Shown here one piece after another: positions 1 to 4,577 of a stretch of DNA of 5,861 bases. The stretch comes from JAXHTH01 sp034211115 (GTDB taxonomy: Bacteria > Planctomycetota > Phycisphaerae > Phycisphaerales > SM1A02). Below the pieces are notes generated by a model. It saw nothing but the letters and a program-made list of their open reading frames with translations. It made no database searches and was not told the origin of the DNA. The stretch's first letter is position 1. The number at the start of each line of letters is the position of its first letter. The position numbers and the translations under genes are program-made. Location: assembly GCA_034211115.1 (NCBI GenBank), contig JAXHTH010000038.1, positions 1 through 5,861 on the forward strand, given 5' to 3'.

Positions 1-1
1 C

Positions 2-793
2 GCGTTTCTGCGAAACAGCGGCGCTGCGGGTCACGCGCGGGGCCGGAGCCTGGCCGCCCTCCTCTCCCCCATGCGGGCCACGCTCGAAAAGACCGACCAG
101 GGCCTCGCGCTTCAGCTCGAGCCGATGCGGGCCGCCGACGCCGTCCGGCCCTGGTCGCAGCTTCAGTTCAACACGGACGCGCACACGCTCGTCCTCCGCC
201 CCTCGGCGCAGCGCGACGGTTCGCCGGACGCCGCCGACGGTTCGCTGGCCGACCTCGCCGGACAACTGGATCTCCCCCTCGTCGGCGTGCTCGACGCCGA
301 GCAGCTCGTGCTGGACCTGAAGGGACTGCGCGAGCTGACCGAGGCCACCGCGCTGGACGGGCTGGTGCTCGTGATGATCGACGGGCCGATCGAGGCAAGC
401 GACGGCGCGGCCATCGCCCGGGCGCTGCGGGCCGGACGTTCTCCGCTCGAGAGCGAGCTGCGCGCCGTCGCCGCGCTGGAGGTTCGCCACGATCGGGGTG
501 TGCGGCTGGAGGTGCGCGACCTCGATCACGCCGCCGCCTTCGTGGCCGAGAACTTCCGCCACTACCTCGCCGCCCTCCGCGACCGGCCGGTGGACCACTT
601 CGCCGCTCCCGAGCCGACGCTCATCGGACGGCTGCTCGATCGCACCGGCCGGATGACCGTCCGCCCCATCGAGACGGAGGTGTACTCCGCGTCCATCGAC
701 GTCGGCGTCAGCACCAGCTCCAACGGCGAGCTGCGACCGGCGGACGGATCGCTCATCTATGACATTCCCAGCAACACCTGGCACGGCGACTGA
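2..793 (+). CDS. Hypothetical protein, 3' part of a gene cut by the window edge
   Basis: The frame ends at TGA 791-793 and is open without a stop back to position 2. The first ATG (71) has only a pyrimidine run (cctctccccc) before it and no Shine-Dalgarno. The 23 codons before it already show the G/C-ending third positions of the rest of the gene, so I treat ATG 71 as internal and the true start as lying outside the window. The visible part is 263 residues. Counting from Met at 71, it has alternating charged and hydrophobic segments, a strand-like hydrophobic stretch near residues 96-104 (LDGLVLVMIDG), a helix-like stretch near 153-171 (AAAFVAENFRHYLAALRDR) and a polar Ser/Thr-rich tail ending in NTWHGD. 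I see no transmembrane helix, signal peptide, Cys cluster or catalytic motif that I recognise. Function is unknown. It is read away from the gap that precedes yjbQ and has no other visible partner. Confidence 0.75.
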   Translation, partial: AFLRNSGAAGHARGRSLAALLSPMRATLEKTDQGLALQLEPMRAADAVRPWSQLQFNTDAHTLVLRPSAQRDGSPDAADGSLADLAGQLDLPLVGVLDAEQLVLDLKGLRELTEATALDGLVLVMIDGPIEASDGAAIARALRAGRSPLESELRAVAALEVRHDRGVRLEVRDLDHAAAFVAENFRHYLAALRDRPVDHFAAPEPTLIGRLLDRTGRMTVRPIETEVYSASIDVGVSTSSNGELRPADGSLIYDIPSNTWHGD

Positions 794-1082
794 GGAGGCG
801 CCCATTCCACGAAGACCATCTCCGCGCCGGGCCGCAGACCCGAGGACGGAACCCTGCAACCGCCCGCCCCTTCGATGCGAATGATCCCTCGGAAGATGAG
901 GAAGAGGGGCGCGGCGCGGAGAGAAGAGCGGCGGAATACAACGCAATGCTGCCCGGCGGCCGGTCGCCAGAGGGGTCGATCGGCCGCTCTCTCCTTTGGG
1001 ACGACCCGCTCCGCCGACAGCCGCGCAGCCTTCATGCCGCACCACCGGGCACGGCGCGCGCACGACCGCGAGCAGACTTCAC

Positions 1083-1097
1083 AAAACGACACGTTTT
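1083..1097. promoter_or_regulatory. Operator-like inverted repeat AAAACG-ACA-CGTTTT
   Basis: Two perfect 6-base arms (AAAACG 1083-1088 and CGTTTT 1092-1097) flank a 3-base centre. The site sits in the AT-rich island and just upstream of a TTGAC-containing stretch (1102-1107). Related CGTTT words recur at 1127-1131 and 1142-1146 on the same strand. A transcription factor operator is the natural reading, but nothing in the sequence identifies the regulator, and a 6-base palindrome can arise by chance. Confidence 0.3.
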
Positions 1098-1108
1098 CGA
1101 CTTGACGA

Positions 1109-1136
1109 CTGACGTGCGCGATGTCACGTTTGATAT
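1109..1136 (+). promoter_or_regulatory. Weak candidate promoter in the AT-rich island
   Basis: CTGACG (1109-1114) resembles a sigma-70 -35 box at 4 of 6 positions. It lies 16 bases before TGATAT (1131-1136), which matches the -10 consensus at only 3 of 6. TTGACG at 1102-1107 is a better -35 but has no acceptable -10 at 16-18 bases. Transcription from here would enter the hairpin at 1153-1196 within about 30 bases and would give yjbQ a leader of more than 200 bases. The call rests on local AT-richness and weak hexamers only. Confidence 0.18.
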
Positions 1137-1152
1137 GAACGCGTTTCGAGCA

Positions 1153-1196
1153 GGGCAGACACTTCATACCGGGATCACATCCCGGTTTCCCTGCCC
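1153..1196 (+). other. Nested stem-loop, possible attenuator, terminator or small-RNA structure
   Basis: The inner stem is a perfect 8-base inverted repeat, ACCGGGAT (1168-1175) with ATCCCGGT (1179-1186), closed by a 3-base CAC loop. An outer 6-base stem pairs GGGCAG (1153-1158) with CTGCCC (1191-1196), across an asymmetric internal loop of 9 and 4 bases. No T-run follows, so it is not a classical intrinsic terminator. It lies between the AT-rich island and yjbQ, about 185 bases ahead of the yjbQ start. It does not resemble a riboswitch class I can name. Confidence 0.45.
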
Positions 1197-1197
1197 C

Positions 1198-1213
1198 GGC
1201 GGCCTTCGCCGCC
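1198..1213 (+). other. GC-rich hairpin with CTTC loop
   Basis: GGCGGC (1198-1203) pairs perfectly with GCCGCC (1208-1213) around a 4-base CTTC loop. It begins one base after the outer arm of the preceding stem-loop, so the two would stack as a tandem pair in RNA. With no downstream T-run, termination is uncertain. Confidence 0.4.
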
Positions 1214-1355
1214 CCGCAGGATACATGTGCCCGGTGATGGCCGAGGCTCGTCGCCGGGCTGTTTCGTGCGCGCCGAAGACGTCCGGCATCGAACTTCCCT
1301 GCCGCCTTTCCCAGGTTCGAGCGCCGGCGCCGCTGCGATGATCGCCGCCCTCCCC

Positions 1356-1361
1356 TACACT
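1356..1361 (+). promoter_or_regulatory. Candidate -10 element for yjbQ (TACACT)
   Basis: TACACT matches the sigma-70 -10 consensus at 4 of 6 positions, including the key first, second and last bases. It would place the transcription start about 10 bases before the yjbQ ribosome binding site. The hexamer at -35 with a 17-base spacer (CTGCGA, 1333-1338) is poor. A short-leader promoter here is plausible but weakly supported. Confidence 0.22.
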
Positions 1362-1368
1362 GTGCGGC

Positions 1369-1374
1369 GGAGGT
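1369..1374 (+). promoter_or_regulatory. Ribosome binding site of yjbQ
   Basis: GGAGGT lies 5 bases before ATG 1380. It is the strongest Shine-Dalgarno match in the window and fixes the yjbQ start against several in-frame upstream candidates. Confidence 0.8.
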
Positions 1375-1379
1375 GCACG

Positions 1380-1796
1380 ATGATCCACCAGGCGCCCGTC
1401 GACATCGAAACCGCCGGCCATCGCGACATGCACGACCTGACCGATCGCGTCGCGGTCATCGTGGGCGATTCCGGGATACGCACCGGAATCGCCCACGTGT
1501 TCAACATCGGCTCGACCGGCGCGATCGGGACGATCGAGTTCGAGCCCGGCCTGCAGCGCGACCTGCCCGAGATCCTCGACCGGCTCATGCCGCCCGGCCG
1601 CGAGTACGGCCACGAGCAGGCCTGGCACGACGGCAACGCGCATTCCCACCTCCAGGCGACCACGCTCGGCCCGGCCCTGACCGTTCCCGTCCGCGACGGC
1701 CGGCTCGTGCTCGGCACCTGGCAGCAGATCTTCCACCTGGAATGCGACATCAAGCCCCGCCGGCGCACGATCATGGTCACCGTGATGGGCGAGTGA
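1380..1796 (+). CDS. yjbQ: YjbQ/UPF0047 family protein (secondary thiamine-phosphate synthase-like)
   Basis: This is a 138-residue cytoplasmic protein of the YjbQ/UPF0047 family, small trimeric proteins annotated as secondary thiamine-phosphate synthase because E. coli YjbQ has a weak activity of that kind. The true cellular role of the family is not settled. The sequence covers the whole family length. It shows the nucleotide/phosphate-side motif NIGSTGAIGTIEFEPG (residues 42-57), the metal- and active-site-like HEQAWHDGNAHSH (78-90), GPALTVPVRDGRLVLGTWQQI (97-117) and the basic C-terminal PRRR (126-129) before a final hydrophobic strand and MGE. The start at ATG 1380 is decided by GGAGGT (1369-1374) with a 5-base spacer; longer upstream starts have no such site and would add a non-family N-terminus. 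It stands alone on the plus strand and converges on the membrane-protein gene. No thiamine genes are nearby to support that pathway. Confidence 0.93.
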   Translation: MIHQAPVDIETAGHRDMHDLTDRVAVIVGDSGIRTGIAHVFNIGSTGAIGTIEFEPGLQRDLPEILDRLMPPGREYGHEQAWHDGNAHSHLQATTLGPALTVPVRDGRLVLGTWQQIFHLECDIKPRRRTIMVTVMGE

Positions 1797-1799
1797 TCG

Positions 1800-1830
1800 G
1801 CGCGCCGGCGCGCGCGGCGCTACGCGCCGC
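1800..1830. terminator. GC-rich palindromes between convergent genes, possible bidirectional terminator
   Basis: A perfect 14-base palindrome (GCGCGCCGGCGCGC, 1800-1813) is followed at once by a 7-base hairpin, GCGGCGC (1814-1820) with GCGCCGC (1824-1830) and a TAC loop. The hairpin overlaps the stop codon (1820-1822) of the minus-strand membrane-protein gene. The location, in the 23-base gap between two convergent stops, suits transcription termination in both directions. There is no T-run on either strand, so intrinsic termination is not certain. Confidence 0.4.
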
Positions 1831-2293
1831 CGCCCCCTCCGTTCGTGGCCAGCATGTGATACCACAACAGCCCCAGGGAATAGAAGACGGGGAACGCGGA
1901 CACGACCACCGCGACCCGGGCCAGCCAGCGCCCGACGATGTCCCGCTGTCTTCCCACCACTTCACAGGCGATGATGAAGAAGATCATGAGGCAGAACTTG
2001 AACGCGATCGCGCCCCACAGATCCCACGGATCGCCCCATCGCTCGTTCCAGTAATCCAGCACCATCTTCGCGACGGGATTCAGCTCCGTCCCGCCCTTGG
2101 AGAGGATCTTCCAGGTGAGCATGACATCCATCGTCGAGAACAGGATGAGCCAGAGGTAGGCGTTCGGATAGCGCATGTCCGGTGCGGCCTGCCGCAGCCG
2201 CCCCCACGCGCTCGACGGTTTCGAGGGCGGCTCGGACCGCGGCGCGGGCGGCATCGGGGATGACGGACGTTCGGCCTGGCTCATGCGCAGCAT
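1820..2293 (-). CDS. DUF5658-like small integral membrane protein
   Basis: This 157-residue protein has a Pro/Ser-rich, probably cytoplasmic N-terminus (residues 1-40) and about three membrane segments: near 45-63 (AYLWLILFSTMDVMLTW), 94-113 (AIAFKFCLMIFFIIACEVV) and 125-148 (ending in LGLLWYHML). An Asp inside the first segment (D56), then E70-L-N72-P73 soon after, matches the D...E-x-NP pattern I associate with the DUF5658 family, whose function is unknown. A Gly-rich tail (GGGGGA) closes it. It is the last gene of the minus-strand cluster, starting 6 bases after the slyX-like stop. Met1 (2293) follows GAGG at 4 bases; Met4 (2284) with AGGA at about 8 bases is an alternative start that would shorten it by three residues. 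Confidence 0.78.
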   Translation of the reverse strand: MLRMSQAERPSSPMPPAPRSEPPSKPSSAWGRLRQAAPDMRYPNAYLWLILFSTMDVMLTWKILSKGGTELNPVAKMVLDYWNERWGDPWDLWGAIAFKFCLMIFFIIACEVVGRQRDIVGRWLARVAVVVSAFPVFYSLGLLWYHMLATNGGGGGA

Positions 2294-2299
2294 CCTACC

Positions 2300-2515
2300 T
2301 CATGCCGATTCGCCCCCGGCCGACGGCGGTTCCCCGTTCTCGTCGTCGGAGGCCAGTTCGGCGAACTGCTGCCGCGTCTCCGCCCGCAGGCGGGTCATTT
2401 CCCCGCCCAGCGCCGAGAGCCGCTCGTGCGCCTCGCGCACCACGCCGTCCAGTTCCTCCACGTATCGCTCCAGGTGGGCGAACTTCTCTTCGAGATTGAC
2501 GATGCGATCTTCCAT
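2300..2515 (-). CDS. slyX: SlyX-like short coiled-coil protein
   Basis: This 71-residue protein has a first half that is an uninterrupted heptad-type coiled coil (MEDRIVNLEEKFAHLER then YVEELDGVVREAHERLSAL, to about residue 52) and an acidic, Gly/Ser/Pro-rich unstructured tail. Length, the M-E-x-R-I-x-x-L-E opening and the x-EEL- segment fit the SlyX family, small coiled-coil proteins of unknown function found widely in Gram-negatives. Because coiled coils look alike, assignment to SlyX proper rather than a generic coiled-coil protein is moderate. The gene begins 28 bases after the transglutaminase-like stop and ends 6 bases before the membrane-protein gene, so it is probably co-transcribed. 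No clear Shine-Dalgarno precedes the ATG; translation may depend on the upstream gene. Confidence 0.75.
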   Translation of the reverse strand: MEDRIVNLEEKFAHLERYVEELDGVVREAHERLSALGGEMTRLRAETRQQFAELASDDENGEPPSAGGESA

Positions 2516-2543
2516 GGCGTGACCATTGTATTCGCCGCGTACC

Positions 2544-3248
2544 TCACGTGGTGCCCGGCGGAAGGACGCCGACCATCTCCAGGATCTCCGGATCGCCCCC
2601 TCGGTATCCCTCCCGGAACGCCTCGATCATCGCCGTGAAGGGGAGATCGGCGAACATGCCGTGCACCGCGATGTATTCCGAATGCGGCTCCCCGTCCGCC
2701 GTCGTCGGCGCCAGCAGCGCATCCCGCCGACCATCGAACTCGACGAGCCGATACCCCTTCCGCGCCACGAGCTCCGCGGTGAGGCTCGCATCCGCCCTTA
2801 CCCATCGGCCATCGAGATGAAACGCCGCCAGCCCGTGATAGTAGAGCACGTCCGTGCACATCCCCTCCCGCAGCTTGTCGGGCAGCGTGTGATCGCGCAG
2901 GTTCGTCAGCACCAGCGCCGCCGGGATCTCCGCCGCCCGCGCCAGCGCGCACAGCAGCACCGCCTTCTGCACGCAGAAGCCCATCCCGGACGCGAGCACG
3001 TTCGACGCAACATAGTCTTCTTCGTTCAGCTTCGCCTTGAACTCGTAGCTGATGCGGTCGCGCACGAACCGAAACAGCCGCACGGCGCGCTCGCGCGGCG
3101 GAAGATCGGCGACGCCCAGCTCGTGCACCTTCTCCTGTATTGACCGATGATCGCAGTCGATGAATCGCGTCAGGCCGAGGCAGTCGGCCGGCGAGATCGC
3201 CGCCGGCTCGGCGGGGAGTTGTCCGGAATGATCGTTCATGATCGTCAC
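2544..3248 (-). CDS. Transglutaminase-like domain protein (papain-fold cysteine enzyme)
   Basis: This 234-residue protein carries a complete transglutaminase-like core. The catalytic Cys is C92 in SGMGFCVQKAVLLCALARAAEIPA; the GxC-x-x-KA-x-LL-x-A-x-x-R-x-x-x-IPA arrangement is typical of the superfamily. The His is H138 (YYHGLAAFHL) and the Asp D153 (GRWVRADASL), so the Cys-His-Asp triad is intact. Bacterial members are mostly proteases or amide hydrolases rather than protein crosslinkers; the substrate cannot be told here. No signal peptide or membrane segment is visible, so it is probably cytoplasmic. The start is GTG 3248, which overlaps the HAD stop as GTGA and has GGGGAG 6 bases upstream; an ATG at 3239 is in frame but badly spaced from that site. 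The overlap points to translational coupling with the HAD gene. Confidence 0.9.
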   Translation of the reverse strand: MTIMNDHSGQLPAEPAAISPADCLGLTRFIDCDHRSIQEKVHELGVADLPPRERAVRLFRFVRDRISYEFKAKLNEEDYVASNVLASGMGFCVQKAVLLCALARAAEIPAALVLTNLRDHTLPDKLREGMCTDVLYYHGLAAFHLDGRWVRADASLTAELVARKGYRLVEFDGRRDALLAPTTADGEPHSEYIAVHGMFADLPFTAMIEAFREGYRGGDPEILEMVGVLPPGTT

Positions 3249-4096
3249 GATAGGCTCCCCGCGCCCCGATCGGCGAGGGCGATGCGCTGGGCGATGTCCT
3301 TGACCGACCTGTGCAGCGTGCGATGCAGCCCCCCGCCCTCACGATAGACAGCCGCACACATCGACTCGACGCGGTCGTCGGTCACGAGCAGCCGGGCCTT
3401 CTCCCACTTGCTCGGCGCTTCGGGGTCGCACACGCCGATCGCCGACCCGCCGTAGCGCTTGATGAGCGAGAAGCACGGCACGTCCGTCTGGCCGTCACCG
3501 ACCACCACCATCTGCTGGAAGGGAATGGCGAACCCGCCGCGCATCTTGCGGTTCACCTCCGCGATGTTCGCCCTCACCTCGGCCCCCACCAGCCCCTTGG
3601 AGATCTGGAAGATGAACCGCGTCTTCTCGGTGAAGCTGACCACGTTGCGGGGGTAGACGATTTCGCCGTCTTCGCCGTAATGAAAGTCACACGCCCAGAT
3701 GTCGGTGAACTCATCGGCGATCGATGTCCCGCGCAGAATCTCGCCGATCCCGCTGCTGATGAGATAAAACTCGACCTCGATATCGCTGTCGATGGCGCGC
3801 GCCTCGGCGCGCAGGGCCGGGAAGATCTCTTTCACCCCCGGAAAGAAGACGACCTGCTCGGCGAACGCGGCGAGACGGTCGCGCGTGATGCGGTCCGACG
3901 CCGGCCGCGTGTTCGACTCGACGATCATCTCGTACAGGTAGGCGGGGATGGGATCCCAGTGCGCTTCCAGCCGCCGCTTGACGCGGCGCGCCCAGAAGTC
4001 ATCGACATCGACGCCTATCGAGGCGAGGAACGCGCTCGTGCTGTCCGGGGCGAGCGTGTCGTCGAAATCGAAGATGACCGCGATCTTCCGGCTCAT
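3245..4096 (-). CDS. HAD-superfamily phosphatase, phosphoserine phosphatase-like
   Basis: This 283-residue cytoplasmic HAD hydrolase has all core motifs. Motif I is DFDDTL, with nucleophile D10 and acid/base D12. Motif II is the Ser in FYLISSG (S114). A Lys in FTEKTRF (K158) is a plausible motif III. Motif IV is GDGQTD, with D201 and D205 binding Mg2+. The large segment between motifs I and II (about residues 18-105) is a helical cap, giving a phosphoserine-phosphatase-like architecture, but I cannot name the substrate; a small phosphorylated metabolite is the default expectation. The start at ATG 4096 opens with MSRKIAVIFDFDDTL and has GAGAGAGG just upstream; an in-frame ATG at 4135 lacks a binding site and would add a non-family leader. 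It is the first gene of the minus-strand cluster and its TGA overlaps the GTG of the transglutaminase-like gene. Confidence 0.9.
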   Translation of the reverse strand: MSRKIAVIFDFDDTLAPDSTSAFLASIGVDVDDFWARRVKRRLEAHWDPIPAYLYEMIVESNTRPASDRITRDRLAAFAEQVVFFPGVKEIFPALRAEARAIDSDIEVEFYLISSGIGEILRGTSIADEFTDIWACDFHYGEDGEIVYPRNVVSFTEKTRFIFQISKGLVGAEVRANIAEVNRKMRGGFAIPFQQMVVVGDGQTDVPCFSLIKRYGGSAIGVCDPEAPSKWEKARLLVTDDRVESMCAAVYREGGGLHRTLHRSVKDIAQRIALADRGAGSLS

Positions 4097-4150
4097 GCCT
4101 CTCTCACGATACCGCAAAGGGTCGATCGCCTCCATTGGCGAGGCCGCCTT

Positions 4151-4181
4151 CCGGGGGCCGGGAGGCCGGGGGACCGGGAGG
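4151..4181. repeat. Tandem duplication of a 15/16-base GC-rich unit
   Basis: Unit 1 (4151-4165, CCGGGGGCCGGGAGG) is followed directly by unit 2 (4166-4181, CCGGGGGACCGGGAGG), which differs by one extra A. It lies about 55-85 bases upstream of the HAD start. The G-rich plus strand (C-rich in the HAD leader) may reflect slippage; no function is evident. Confidence 0.65.
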
Positions 4182-4277
4182 CGATGGTCCGGCCCGAAGA
4201 AAAGATTTCGAAACCTCCGGAATCCGCCTCGGCGCGAGCCACTCCTGCGCGCGCCGATGGGACGAGGGGGGTTTTAC

Positions 4278-4289
4278 TTGCGCGCGCAA
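4278..4289. promoter_or_regulatory. Perfect 12-base palindrome TTGCGCGCGCAA
   Basis: The 12 bases read identically on both strands. On the HAD-coding strand the site is followed by GTAAAACC, a small AT-rich break in GC-rich DNA, about 180 bases before the HAD start. It could be a dimeric regulator site; CG-alternating sequence in a GC-rich genome makes chance palindromes common. Confidence 0.25.
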
Positions 4290-4524
4290 CCGTGACCGCC
4301 GCGCCGATCGGGGCGGAATCGGCGTCGCGGATCAGCCGGCGCAACCCCTGCCGCGACAGCCGTTTCGCACCCCGCGGCACCGAAAACGCCCTCGAGCACC
4401 CAGCTTGACATCGACAGCGCATACCGACACCCTCATGCAGGGACGCGGCCAAAAACACGCGCTCTCCCTTAAGGGCCGCGCGGCAACGCCGGCGCGCGCA
4501 GGGCGCGCCGCAGCGACAGTTGAC

Positions 4525-4557
4525 CCGCATCTTCCTCCCTGCGGTCGTCAGATGCGG
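4525..4557 (-). terminator. Long-loop hairpin just downstream of the CNT transporter gene
   Basis: An 8-base perfect inverted repeat, CCGCATCT (4525-4532) with AGATGCGG (4550-4557), surrounds a 17-base loop. It begins 20 bases after the transporter stop in the direction of transcription. No T-run follows on the minus strand, so it is at best a factor-assisted terminator or a 3'-end stabilising structure. Confidence 0.35.
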
Positions 4558-4577
4558 CTTCCGGGTCGGCGGCCCCG

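Larger units (their letters stand above)
794..1379. other. Long gene-free region between the first gene and yjbQ
   Basis: I see no convincing gene here. Short open frames exist on both strands, but they lack ribosome binding sites and have Arg/Cys/Pro-rich compositions typical of GC-rich chance frames. The region holds a purine-rich stretch around 888-935, an AT-rich island at about 1081-1150 (36 of 70 bases are A/T), an inverted repeat at 1083-1097, a nested hairpin at 1153-1196, a second hairpin at 1198-1213 and a weak candidate -10 hexamer at 1356-1361 just ahead of yjbQ. The frame of yjbQ runs open upstream to at least 1227, but the strong ribosome binding site decides its start at 1380. 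Confidence 0.6.
4097..4577. other. Gene-free region between the CNT transporter and the HAD-led cluster
   Basis: I find no supported gene. Open frames on both strands are Arg/Pro/Ala-rich shadows without ribosome binding sites. The region must contain the end of the transporter transcript and probably the promoter of the HAD-led cluster, but I could not find a good -35/-10 pair reading toward the HAD gene. It holds a tandem 15/16-base duplication (4151-4181), palindromes at 4278-4289 and 4466-4475, and a hairpin at 4525-4557. A perfect TTGACA at 4405-4410 on the plus strand has no -10 partner and no plus-strand gene after it. Confidence 0.55.

Noticed and set aside
757..1167. 136-residue minus-strand open frame between the first gene and yjbQ
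   Set aside because: No ribosome binding site, Cys/Arg-rich composition, runs into the end of a well-supported gene on the other strand, and its start lies in the hairpin region; typical chance frame in GC-rich DNA.
1308..1332. tRNA T-arm-like GGTTCGAGC
   Set aside because: The flanking bases do not form a 5-base T stem, and no anticodon or D arm is found upstream.
875..1341. Overlapping plus-strand open frames of 76 and 131 residues
   Set aside because: Low-complexity Arg/Ala/Pro composition, no binding site and no family resemblance; they cross the AT-rich island and the hairpins, which are better explained as non-coding.
2395..3357. 320-residue minus-strand open frame overlapping the transglutaminase-like gene
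   Set aside because: Arg/Gly/Ala-rich frame-shifted shadow; the alternative frame contains the intact Cys-His-Asp transglutaminase core.
3311..4408. 365-residue plus-strand open frame
   Set aside because: It is the antisense shadow of the HAD gene, which has a full set of HAD motifs on the minus strand.
4405..4410. Perfect TTGACA -35 box on the plus strand
   Set aside because: No -10-like hexamer at 15-18 bases and no plus-strand gene downstream within the window.
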